From Drosophila pseudoobscura (lineage: Eukaryota; Arthropoda; Insecta; Diptera; Drosophilidae): a DNA stretch of 64,000 nt. Shown piece by piece: positions 47,066-59,900 of this stretch. The notes beneath the pieces were generated by a model that worked only from the letters and a program-made list of their open reading frames with translations, did no database searches and had not been told where the DNA came from. The stretch spans positions 13,206,001-13,270,000 of the forward strand of contig NC_046679.1 in NCBI RefSeq assembly GCF_009870125.1, written 5' to 3'. Position 1 is the first letter of the stretch, and every line of letters begins with the position of its first letter. Made by a program: the position numbers and the translations under genes.

Positions 47066-48157
47066 AAAATAACGTAAACGGTCACCCCTCAATTCATTTA
47101 TTTAGGAAAAATATATCCTTTTTCGATATTCTACTATCGGCAAAGACGATATTTAAGCCAATTTCTTAACGCGTCTGATCAGTTTAGTTTTTTAAATTTC
47201 CGCCATGTAGCGCTATTTTAAAGTTGAAATCTAACGGCGGTCTTTTTGAAAGAGGAACCCGTCCCCATAAATAATGATATACAGACTTCATTCGGGGCTT
47301 AAAAATAATCATTAATTTTAATATATACCTAAAATAGTGTTAACACAAATAATATAAAAGTCTGCTGTATGAAGATTTAAAGTTGGACGCCCATTTTGAC
47401 CTTCTGTTGATATACATATTTGGGGGGTTTGGGCGAGGGGTCTATTGTTTTGCTGTTGGTACTCGCATGCCGGCATGTAAATTGTGACATCCTATGTACA
47501 GGACTCCGACTCTGCCTCTGTGTGAGTGGACATGCGCCGAGTGCAGACTTCCATGCGCTGCTTCCACTTCCACTCCCGTTTCGGGGGCATCGTGGAATAC
47601 TTGCAGTGTTTACGCGCCTGGTTCGTTCCTCCGCTCGTAGTAAAATTCTTGCTGTTTCTATTCTGTCGGATATGCTGTCATGGCCGCCGTATCTCCTCCC
47701 ATCGTCCGACCCTGGTCCAAACACCTTCCCTTCCCCCTTCGTGTGGCGGCTGCCATTTCTGTTGTTCCTGCCCTATAATCGAATTTCATTTCTTACTCAT
47801 CAGCCATCAGCCATCAGGGCTTTGACCGGTCAGGTCTTGGCGCACTCCGAAATAAAATGCTACGCTGCTCTTCATTTCTTTAAAATTAGTTTTGGCTAGA
47901 CGTCTAAGTATTTTTTGTGGCTGTCGAAGTGGCTTCTTATTTGTGGGGAGACAGACCTTTAAAGTCAACATTCAGTTGAATCATTGGCGGTTTGCGGCAT
48001 GGCATGACAAAGTGCGAAACGGACATTAAAATGCAAATAAAAATCATTTTTAATGCGTAGCTTCTTCCCGAACGTTTGAATTTAACCGTCATTCGGTGCC
48101 GCCATCTGACGCATTTCACACGAACTCGCTCACATCTAAAAATACCAAATGGTCTTT
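47066..48157 (+). repeat. Direct duplication, copy 1 (about 1.09 kb)
   Basis: This copy aligns almost base for base with 48371-49752. In the 47400-47730 part I count about seven substitutions and one 6-bp indel against copy 2. It lacks about 270 bp present in copy 2 (49306-49576). The junction at about 47984 reads CATTGGCGG|TTTGCGG, with GCG shared by both break ends. No gene is recognised inside. Confidence 0.9.
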
Positions 48158-48370
48158 ATTTGAGTTCGCCGCAGTTTGCCGCAGTTTGCCGCAGTTCGCC
48201 GCAGTTCGCCGCAATTTCGCTTTAGCAACAATGAGTCTCGTTCATACACAATCATACTCACTGTTGCGGCAACATTTACTTGAAAACCGTATTTTAGTCA
48301 AAATAAATTACATTAAGGTAATTAAAAGAAGCAATCTTGTAGAAATTGCATTTATCTATGGGATAAAGCT
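48158..48370 (+). repeat. Spacer with 10-bp tandem repeat and dispersed element
   Basis: Six units of TTYGCCGCAG (48164-48223) lead into an element shared with 3985-4140. A single TTTGCCGCAGTTTCGCT also precedes the related text at 4178, so the 10-mer belongs to the element and has expanded here. Confidence 0.8.
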
Positions 48371-49752
48371 AAAAATAACGGTAAACGGTCACCCTGATCC
48401 TATCAATTCATTTATTTAGGAAAAATATATCCTTTTTCGATATTCTACTATCGGCAAAGACGATATTTAAGCCAATTTCTTAACGCGTCTTGATCAGTTT
48501 AGTTTTTTAAATTTCCGCCATGTAACGCTATTTTAAAGTTGAAATCTAACGGCGGTCTTTTTGAAAGAGGAACCCGTCCCCATAAATAAAGATATACAGA
48601 CTTCATTCGGGGCTTAAAAATAATCATTAATTTTAATATATACCTAAAATAGTGTTAACACAAATAATATAAAAGTCTGCTGTATGAAGATTTAAAGTTG
48701 GACGCCCATTTTGACCTTCTGTTGATATACATATTTGGGGGGTTTGGGCGAGGGGTCTATTGTTTTGCTGTTGGTACTCGCATGCCGGCATGTAAATTGT
48801 GACATCCTATGTACAGGACTCTGACTCTGCCTCTGCCTCTGTGTGAGTGGACATGCGCCGAGTGCAGACTTCCATGCGCGCCTTCCACTTCCACTCCCGT
48901 TTCGGGGGCATCGTGGAATACTTGCAGTGTTTACGCGCCTGGTTCGTTCCTCCACTCGTAGTAAAATTCTTGCTCTTTCTATTCTGCCGGATATGCTGTC
49001 ATGGCCGCCGTATCTCCTCCCACTGTCCGACCCTGGTCCAAACACCTTCCCTTCCCCCTTCGTGTGGCGGCTGCCATTTCTGTTGTTCCTGCCCTATAAT
49101 CGAATTTCATTTCTTACTCTTCAGCCATCAGCCTGGGCTTTGACCGGTCAGGTCTTGGCGCACTCCGAATTAAAATGCTACGCTGCTCTCCATTTCTTTA
49201 AAATTAGTTTTTGCTAGACGTCTAAGTATTTTTTGTGGCTGTCGAAGAGGCTTCTTATTTGTGGAGAGACAGACCTTTAAAGTCAACATTCAGTTGAATC
49301 ATTGGCGAAAAGAAGACTTTGTTGGCTTTTGCGGGTAACTTTGCTGCCACGCATTTATAAAATATACACAGGACATCAGCAAACAGGAACTAAAAGGATT
49401 ATTTTGTGGCTGCAAGAGCAAAAACAGTAGACCGCAAATGCAACTGTTTAAAGTTGTGGCAGCCACACACACACACGCAGACACATTCGAATAGTTCGCA
49501 GAGGCAGTCTCTGTTCGTGTGTGAAGTCATTTGCATTGCATGTTTTCCCGAAATTCCTTTCTCATGTTTTTGTAGCTTCTGCGGTTTGCGGCATGGCATG
49601 ACAAAGTGCGAAACGGACATTAAAATGCAAATAAAAAGCATTTTTTATGCGTAGCTTCTTCCCGAACATTTGAATTTAACCGTCATTCGGTGCCGCCATC
49701 TGACGCATTGCACACGAACTCGTTCACATCTAAAAATACCAAATAGTCTTTA
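48371..49752 (+). repeat. Direct duplication, copy 2 (about 1.38 kb)
   Basis: This copy is homologous to 47066-48157 and includes about 270 bp missing from copy 1, with a CA tract at 49467-49478. The homology ends at AATACCAAATAGTCTTTA. Beyond that lies unique sequence leading to the DM13 gene. Confidence 0.9.
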
Positions 49753-50991
49753 CTCACCACTGCTGCTCGGGTTTAATTCATAATTATTTAATCATTAACT
49801 TATTAAATTCATTTCAGAAATGATTCAACAACCGCGGAAAATCAATCCGAGCAGGACCAGCATACCGACATTTTGAGCGCTGCATAAAAATACCAGCGGC
49901 GCACAATACATAAAATACCGACCACGAAAGATACCACGACGCGCGCCTTCCTATTGGAATTCTGAATTCAGTCTGACTCGACTTTCGTGATTTTTCCCTT
50001 GCCCTGACGCGCGTGAATGCTTTTTCCGTTTCATTTTCCTCCACAATCATTTGGCGCTGAAAAATCCATCGCAAAAAGGATGCACCAAACCGAATTTTCA
50101 ACAATAAACCCACTCCGCCCCCAAACCGGATACGAAATAAACCAACTTTTTTAATAATAATAATTACTTCCATTTACAATACGTGTGAAAAGCAACAAAT
50201 AAAAGTGCGCGAGCCGAAAAACCGAATTAATTGAAATGGGCCTAGCCCAAATAAAAACTTTTCGTTTGTTTTTTAAATAGTTTATTTAACAACACCCAAA
50301 CAAAAAAAAACGTTTACTCAAAGTAAATTGTGTGTATAAGCCCAACTACAATAATTATAAATGTGAATTGTGCAATAATCTCGCTTAAATTTCTATAAGA
50401 AATTTCTAAGTGAGAGCAACTATAAAAATATGTATTAAAATTCAGAATTAATAAATGTTATGCAACTTAGAGTTATAAAGTAATGTAAAAAAAAGTAACG
50501 AAATCTCTTCAACAAAATCGCAGTGGAACGTAAATACATATATACAATGTATACACGCATACACACTCAGCCAGGCCACACCAATGCCATGGCATCCTAT
50601 GTACATAGCGGAGCCTGAGACCGACAGACCCCTCGAAAGAATAAGAGAACATTTTGCCGCCAAGTTTTTAGCGACATTTAGCGACAGCACACCACAAGAA
50701 GAAAAACCCACCAACCGAAGAGAAAAGAACCGAAACGAAACGAAATCAGAGCCAGAACCAGAACCAGAGCACAGGACAGCATTCCAATCTGATTTTAAAT
50801 GCGAACCAACCATCAGCCACCTACCTGAAAGTCGCGGGCATCATTAGCGCCCCCATCCGTAGCACCTATCCCGCACAGGCACACGTACACGGACACGGAC
50901 ACGCATACGCACACGCACGCAAGCGCAGGTCTTGGAGCTAACAAAACTATTTTCGCTTTGATTTGGCTTTTGTTTTATTTGCGCATCGAAA
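49753..50991 (+). other. Presumed promoter and 5' UTR of the DM13 gene
   Basis: A TTCAGTC initiator-like match at 49967-49973 is a weak start-site candidate. The remainder is A-rich with a CA/CG-rich stretch at 50880-50925 just upstream of the start codon. No coding frame is convincing. Confidence 0.35.
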
Positions 50992-53900
50992 ATGTGGAGG
51001 AGGAGAGCGACCAAGCTGTTCGTGGAAACGACAACACCATCACCATCAGCATCACCATCAGCATCAGCATGGAGGAATACGCGTCGTCAGGGACAAACAG
51101 GAGAGCCGACAACAGCAACAGCAAAAGCAACAATTAGGCGAACAAGGACATCAACTGCACAAGGATTAACCATCACATGGTTGTTGCCGTTTGCCGTTGT
51201 TGCTGCTGTTGCAATGATGCTCAACTGCCTCGTCGTCTGTCAAGGTGAGTCTGTGGTCGAAGGTGTCAATGTGTGTGTATGTATGTGTCCCATACATAGC
51301 CGATGTCCTTGTGCGTGGGGGACACTTTTACTTTTCCTTGACTTGCCAGACAAGAATGCTTGACCATTATGAATACCAATATTATCTTGTGGTTTGTTTT
51401 TCATCTCTTGCCAGACACCTCGGCTCAATAAATAGCCACAGCCACAGCCCCAGCCCCAGCACCAGCCCAAGCCAGCGAGTCGGTTAGAGTGTGACTGCAT
51501 TTGGCCTTAAGCAATTATCGGTACCAAACAAAAAAAAACCCCTCAATTTCAAGCCCCAGACCCTCTCCTGAGATTGAGGCTTGGACAAGTGCGAACTCAA
51601 TAAAACTGTTGGAAGTATCGCGAATGATGATGCCTTTTGGCTATGGTGTACTTATAATGATTTCATTTACAAACCAAAACAATACAAATTTGATGTGTCA
51701 TTTTTATGGCGCAACCCAACTCAAATAGATATTAAACCATACACATTAAAACCTCAATGAGTATCTAAAAAAACTATTAGCACCTCTCACGAAGCTCTGT
51801 AATTTAATTACAGAATAGAATGTAAAATACTATCCACTCGTGGAGAAGATCTTAATGATTATACACCCAACAAAGATGAGCATTTAAAGTGAAGTTTCTC
51901 CAACAGGAAGCTCTCTCTCTAGACATCTCTATCTGTCATATTTGCCTTTCCCACACTCGACTCTAACGATCCTAACGATCTTTAAGCACTTCCAAGTCTG
52001 ATTCGTGAATGAGATTCGTTCATACATCTTCTCAAGCCACTTCCATTTGGTCTTAAGATTTCGTGCCTTTCGATATGTATAAATTATGCAAATTGGGGAA
52101 CTCTAAATTTAAGCATTCCCATTCTTTGGCTATGACTGCCTAATTGCCATAATTAGGCGGACCAGCCAGAGCCGGGCCCAGTGACGCAACGTTGAGGTTC
52201 ATTGAACCAAAAGCCAGCTCCGAGCTGGTCACGCAATTGGTCAGCGGTCAGGTACATTATAGAGATTTGAATTGCCACAATGGAGACCTGCTGGGAGTGA
52301 GGGAAGGTGTTGGCCAAGCCACAACTGGAGCGTAAAAAGAAAAGAATTGCCTGGGAAGCGCTTTTGATGACCAACAAAGAAGGGAAATTCGCTGGGCTTT
52401 TACCACTCCTCAAGATGGTTCGGTTCGCAGTGCTGTGCACGTCTTTATCTAACTGAATAATGGGGCAACACTTAATAGGCCGCCCCCCTCTCATTCGATT
52501 CATTTTGTTTGGTGAGAGTACTACGGGTGTGCTTGACATTTGCTTATAAATTCTGGAAACTGGAAACTGCCAACCAGCCTGCTACCAGGAAATTCTTATT
52601 TATTGCCAAAAATTACTCTGCGCATTATGCAGAACATCGCGATAAGACATTAGAGAGGCCAATGAACCGCAAACGAACTAAATCATTCATATCTCGCCCG
52701 CCAAATGCGGCCAAAAAAAAGAGCCACCTAGAGCTGGAGGGAATGGTGTAACTCGGAAACCGGTTACCAGTCCGGAGTCCGGACAGTCGGCCTTTGTGTA
52801 CTTCGCCAGTACAGTGTGTTCCCACACAGTCGTCTTGGCCCAAAAGTAACACATCAAGAGACGCCCGCCGACGACTGCTACGAGTAGTGGAGCAAACAGA
52901 AGTGAGTCGGCAGCAATCTTGTCTCTGTCTCCGTCTCCGTCGCCATCGTCGACCCCACACTTACGTAACACTCACTTACTATGCGGCGAACAAAAGCGAG
53001 CCCCAGCTATAGCCTCAAAATGGTATGAAATGCACTGCAGCCCAGTGAAACGGGCAACCACTTGGCTCCGATGCCACAGACACAGCCACAGCCACAGCCG
53101 GGCAAAAATGAAAGTGTGTCGGGCCTAAAAAGAGTGCGTGCCTTGACTTCTTACGCATGCGATTCCAGTTCTCGATGGTGTGGTCGAAACCAGTTTACCA
53201 ACTAATTGATGTTATTGGGTCTGTCTGGGCTGCAGCTGGCCTGCAAGGCTTAGTGGCTTGGGGAAGACAATGACAGTAGTAGTATCTGTCTGGGTAACAG
53301 GCATTACTCAGCATATTTTCTAGATGCCTTCAAAAAGTGATCAAAGGGTACACAAGTGTAATACCTGACATTTTTTTTGAGCTGGGGCTCAGCTCTCTAC
53401 GGCATTTGTGGACCAAAAATAGCCTGCAGCTTTGACTGCATCCCACGCGGAAAGATTCGAGTTAGTGGATGCGAGGCCACTAGAAGTACCAGCCAATTAA
53501 GCGCCGCTTGCGAGCCCTGTTATCCAACCTTTTCCCCACCAGTTGGAGCACGGTTCCAGTTCATTGAAATTCAATTGTCTGCGGCAGTGGGCGGTGGGCC
53601 AAGAGCCATTAAGGCAAAAAATGTCAAAACTGATTTGGTTGTGAAATGCAGCTTACATCATTTCCTGTCCACTCTTTGCTGTCATTGCGTATTGAACATG
53701 AGATGTTGTTGTGCCAATGGAAATGGATGGAGTTCGGGGGAGAGTGCAGTTTTTAACAAGCTTATCGCATGTTTGCAGTCAACAGAAAACAAACTTTTTT
53801 TCCAGCTCCGTGTTCTGCCGTATCCATGGCTATGTAATCTTGGTCACACCAGCCAACAGCAACCAGCAAACAGCCAGCCAGTCACCCATTCGCATTCCCA

Positions 53901-56900
53901 TCCAAATCCCAATCCCCCCTCCCGCCCCCGGCCACATCCACAAGGCTATCCATGGCCAAATCTCTGGCTCTCAGTTGGGGGCTCTCGGGTTTCACGTGTG
54001 TGTGTGTGTGGGTGTGGAGTAGTTCTAATGCCTTGCAGATTGTCGAGCAATTTGCAGCGATTAAATTAGCTCAAGCGTGCCGCGCAGGAAGATTTCCCAT
54101 TGCCATTCCCTCCTCCCCACCACCCCCCACCACACACCAAATGATGATTCTCTCGCAGCCCCTGTTGCTGTTTCCCCCTCCCCCTGATGCTGCTGCTAAA
54201 GTATTAAATGTATACAAAATACTCCAAGAGCTGGAGTTTGAGTCCGGAGTCCAGAGTTGGAGGCTGTGGTTGCATATGAACCACCACCAAGCAAGGTCTG
54301 AGAGAGAGAGAGAGAGAACACAGCAGGGGAGTGAAAGAGAGACCGCACAATGTCTGTGTGGGTTTATGTTGGGTGCAAATGTGCCACGCCTCCAGTCCAC
54401 CTCTCCCCATCCTTCGCGGCCAAATAATTCTCTCTGATGTTGGCGCGCAAAATGTTCTAATCTCTACGCTGGATTTACACACTGCTTCCCGGTCCACCCA
54501 CTCTGATGCACTCGCGACTAAGCCGCCCCCCCCCAACCCCTTCTTCGTCGTTCCTTCGCTCCCCGCTCCCTGCCCACCCCGCATCAACCACATTGAAACT
54601 TTGTGTACATATTTGAGTTTCATTTCGTTTGTGGCTAGGTTTCGGCTAACATGAAGTCATAAAATTGAAATAAATATAAATGCGAGTTGTGCCGATGATT
54701 TCCAGCTGAGCGGCCACGCCTACGCCCCGTCCAACACTGGGGGGAGGCGGCGACGACAGCACAGCGTGTCGCTTACAAATCTCCCAAGAGTGCCGGGCTT
54801 ACCGTCGAGCAGATAATGCTCCGGAGGATTTGAATGTCCTTCCTTCGTGTTTCGTGCTGTAACAAAACAGAAGGGGATGCGCTGCTCTCCGGCCCAAGGT
54901 TCACGTTTTCCATTCGGTTGTGGAACCTTACGGGTACCATTTTTGTGTTGCATACTTTAGGTGCAGACAGATTTCCGGGCACTACAATTCCCAACAGATT
55001 CTAGCCGCAGGGGCAAGGAAACCCTGCTGTCGAGCGGAGGAAAGCATACTTACCTGGCGTAGAGGTTAACCGTGATCACCAAGGCGTGTTCCTCCGGAGT
55101 GAGGCTTGGCCATTGCACTGCGGCTGAGTTGACCTCTGCGATTATTCCTAATGTGAATAACTCGTGCGTGTAATTTTTGGTAGCCGGGAATGGCGTTCGC
55201 GCCGTCCCGACATAAATAATAAATATCATAGAACCATTGGAATGGGACACACTATCAGTTAATTCAGTGTGGGCTCATGGCTTATCCGTCCTCCAGAATG
55301 CTGTTTAAAGACTTAATGTGTATCACGACATCATGGAAATCACAGAAAGACAATGTTCAAAAGAAGCAGCGATCTAGGGGGCCAGCAATGGGAAAACTAA
55401 GAAATTAAAGAGATGTTGATTCACAATGATTTCAGCATAAGCAGAATAGGTGGAATAATTCCATATAAGTTGGCCCTGTACGAGTACGAGTATGACCGAC
55501 CTCTGAGACGGCCGTAATATCTTCAAGTGGTCGCACCATATTTGTCGCACTATATTTTTAAAATTGTTCAAGCCCTAAATTCACATTTTGCTGGAAATAA
55601 GGAGATTACTTCTGTGTGTTAAGAAAATATGTCAGTACAAGGTGTAAGAGATCTCTTAGTCTCTTAAAGTCGCTTAATTGATTGCACATGGCGATGCGAG
55701 TGCGAAGAGAGCTAAAGAGAGAGAGAGAGAGAGAGAGTTTAAGACCAATTTGCAACTCAACCTTCATTATTAGTGCTGGACCCACATTTAAGGATACCCC
55801 GGAGAATAGCTCCTTTAAAAGTGACTTAAATATGTAAATATTACATCTTTAATGAGGTCATAGTATATAAACGAGACAATTAGGGGTCGAACACTAAAGA
55901 AAACTTCTAGTATTTTTGGTAGTCATCTGACCAATACGTATAACAATTCTATGAAGTACTAAGTACAACTAAATATTTAGCAGCGTTATATCTACTATGT
56001 GGATTACCTTCTTCCTGTCTTCCTGTTCTAGACTCGCTGATAATGCTAATGGCTTATTTTGAATCTGTAGTACCAAGACCGACAATTTGGATGGGATATG
56101 TTTCCAACATCTTATTATAATCGGTACTCGAAGTGTATAGGGGTATATTAGAAATGTGGAGAAAGTGGATATGTGTAACACTCAGAGCAAAGCTTTTTCG
56201 ACACCATAAAGTATATGAGCTATCCGATCCAGCCCGGTACTATGCCATCTGCATTTCTTTCTTCATTCTGATCTTCAAGTGGACCAAATGCTTTAAGACC
56301 TCCGATCGAGGAACAATAAGTCTCGTCTCGATAATGTAGATTCGTCGATGCTATTTTATTTGGCCCAGCCGGAATTAATTTATCTATTCTTGATCAGCAT
56401 CAATAGCCAAGTCGATATAGCCATATCTGTCTGCCTGTCCGTCTTGTTTGACGCCTAGTTTTTAGAGACTAGACTAGAGACGAGAGCAACCAAAGTTTGA
56501 AACCAGACTCCTGGTTACAAGTGTATTTCGGCCTCATCAAAAAACGCAGAAACATAGATAAGGACCATATTTACTAGATTGCCGAATTTGGATCAGATCG
56601 GATTATTACGGCTAACCCTTCCACGCGCCTACTCACTCTCTCTCTCTCTCTGTCTCTCCTCCTAAGAATACAGAAAAAGAGACTCACTTCGTGTCCGTGT
56701 TATATCTGGTCAGTGCAGGTTAAAACCATTTAGTGTAATGTAGAGCCGCGGCCTTTGCCGCTAATATTCTATAGTCTCTACTCCCAGTCTAAGCAAACTA
56801 TTCTCGTCCTACGAGCTCTTGCTCCTTTTTGTCAATGCCGATGGTGGAGAGTTTTTTCTCCATTCAAGGCTTGTAATTCCCAACTGCTTCAGGTCAGGAC

Positions 56901-59900
56901 TTTAAGGACACCCCAGACCATGGCAGAGGAAAGCATACTTACCTGGCGTAGAGGTTAACCGTGATCACCAAGGCGTGTTCCTCCGGAGTGAGACTTGGCC
57001 ATTGCACTTCGGCTGAGTTGACCTCTGCGATTATTCCTAATGTGAATAACTCGTGCGTGTAATTTTTGGTAGCCGGGAATGGCGTTCGCGCCGTCCCGAC
57101 ATAAATAATGCATTTGAAATAAAGAAACATATATTTTATGGCTCTTATAGTACACGGTTCACTCCTGCTACCAAAAACCGATCTCTAAAGAAATCTCATA
57201 GAGTGGAGTTAAAGCTATATCTGCTTCGGGTGTGAGCAGAGATCTATAACCCATTAAAAAATACGACAACAAAACACAAATTAATGCTGTCCTAAAATAA
57301 TACTAGTGTTTTGTTAACACTAATAGCCACCCGCAGTAAAAATGTAACCTTTGCGTGGTTATAATACGTAATATAATACGAAATGTATCGTATGCCTCAC
57401 ATATAATGTTAGGTTCTGATTTTAGGAACTACATTTAGCTCGAATTTACAACTCAACTAGCAAATGTCTAGACTTTTTTCTTAAGGTCTTAACAGATTTG
57501 ACGCTAGGCGTGACTTTATGGTGAATGGTATCTCAAAGAGACGACGCTACACGTTGCTACCGGAACCACCAGACGATTTTGTCGATATGATAATGAGGAC
57601 ACACTCGTAGAAACAAGCGATCGATCACAGAACAGCTTTTGACAAAAGATATTTGAACCGAACGTCGAAAATATCTCAAACTCCCGAAGGATCTGTAAAA
57701 GATATTTTTGATAGCTTGTGATTTGATAAATGACTCTCATCAAAATGGAAACCGAAGGTAATTGGAACAAATGTCTGTATGCCAAGAGAAGAGGTTTCTA
57801 GTTTCATTCTTCATCGATCATTCGGGAGAGGAGACACAATTTGGTCTCCCAGCCCCCCCATTTTCCATTTCCTATTCCTCATTCCATTCATTAGCAGCCC
57901 TTGTTCGGTTTGGGTTCGTTTGGTTCCTTGGTTCCCTGGTCCAGCCTCCTTTTTCGCGCTTTCCTATTTATTTATCATCATTTATTAAACGCTTTCACTT
58001 CCCTGCCAAGTCTTGGGGCCCAGCCCAGGCCCAGGCCCAGGCCCAGGTCCCACCGTTGCCAAGAAAGGAGTCCTTCGTCCGGGCCGAGCTCGGGAAAAAA
58101 TTGTCGCTGTCAGATTACGGTGCAATATTGCTTCCAGTTGCCATATCCTGCCGCCTTTCCGACCCACTGCGAAAGAAGTTGCTTGGGGGTAGCCCGAGCA
58201 CAGGAGAGGACTCCACTCCCCCTTTTTTTTTGGCTTTGACACAAGCAACAATTTACTCGGTTTCAGGTTAAAGTCATATCGTTAGCATTAACGCTTTTTG
58301 ATTTTTATTGAGTCAGCTAAATTTTATTCGATTTGCCATCCCCCCTCACACACACGCACAAGCACACACACACACACACACACACACGCTCGTTCGCAAA
58401 GACAAATACAGATGCAGAAAGAATACTCGTACCAGGAGCATCCCCTGTCAGAAGGGTAGAGGACAACATTCCTGGGGAGGAATATTTGCCAGCTTTAATG
58501 AGGTTGGGCGGCCAACCAATGAACCCGCCGGCAAGGGGCGACCTGCTTTCCGTTCCGCTCCTTTCCGCTCCTTTGCCCCAGCTCTCGGGGAGAGTCTATC
58601 TCGGAAGTAAATGAAAATTTGATTTGGAATTTCGTGTGTCCTGGTCGTGCGTGCGTAGCAGGGCCGAACCTCCCCCAACGAGGATACGAATGATGATGAT
58701 GTTAAGGCTGACGAGGATGCTGATGACGACGTCAAAGTCGAAGATGGGCATGTGATAAAATAAATTACGGCCAGATTAGTGCGAATTTAATTATCATTTG
58801 TTCCTTTGATGTCGCCGCGCAGAGTAAATAAACGAAATAAATATGAGGATTATACGAACAGCCTCGTCCTCGTCCTTGTTCGACGGCAGTTATAACATCA
58901 TTACCGAGCAATCCCTATACCTATCCCTCGATCCAGTTAATTGCGGAAGGTATGCGAGGCTACCTGGATTTTCCAGCCCTCCCAAATAATTCCCAACTGG
59001 TTCTGGCCAGGACTTTAAGGACACCCCAGATCATAGCAGAGGAAATCATACTTACCTGGCGTAGAGGTTAACCGTGATCACCAAGGCGTGTTCCTCCGGA
59101 GTGAGGCTTGGCCATTGCACTGCGGCTGAGTTGACCTCTGCGATTATTCCTAATGTGAATAACTCGTGCGTGTAATTTTTGGTAGCCGGGAATGGCGTTC
59201 GCGCCGTCCCGACATATGCGAATACATTTCAAGATCGTCCTTATTGCCCGCTTCGCAAAGCAAATATTTGATGTAAACTCCGAGAGTCAATCATTTGTCT
59301 GTCCATCCATCACCAGGGCGGCGACCATCTGTCGTGGAAGGAGTACAAAATCAGATACAGAATCAAATGATGCACTGGTTGCCTGTGGTCACCCCGCCAC
59401 CCCGCCCTCGTCCCGGCCACCATTCGGTTACGCACTTGTCGTGATAGCGCCAGGAGTAGAGCAACCCTTTCTGTAGGCAGAATGCAGATTTGGGGTTGGA
59501 AGCGGGTGTCATCCCCTGCTAAGTACCCCTGGCAACCCGTTAATTTATAGGGCTTATGTGTCTGGCCCTTTCTCGGAAGATCTGCCTGCACTTAAATGCG
59601 ATTAGTAGATTGAAAGCGTTTATTGTTTTCTGGGCCCGAATGGCACATCGAATGGTTGTCTGGGTGATGCTCCTTGAGCTCCAGCTCCCTGGACGGGGAA
59701 TGCCGGGGAAATTCATTTGCGAATGACTGAAAATGTCACGCAATGTGGGTCGTGTTTCCCTCTGCAGAGCGGCTCTCGGTGTGTCCGTTTCGTTTGCCAA
59801 TCAATTTTCCTTTTGCTGGCCTGGCAACAAGTCAAAAGGAAAACCCCACTCTCGCCTGGCAACGTCACTGCGTGGCGTGGCGTGGCGTGGCGCTGCCTCC

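Noticed and set aside
53377..54069. 230-codon plus-strand frame in the DM13 intron
   Set aside because: It has low-complexity ends, no recognisable domain and no good splice context. It is likely chance.
54985..59212. U1 copies as retro-pseudogenes
   Set aside because: All three have PSEA at -61 and PSEB at -32, complete 165-nt bodies, intact Sm sites and no A-tails or target duplications.
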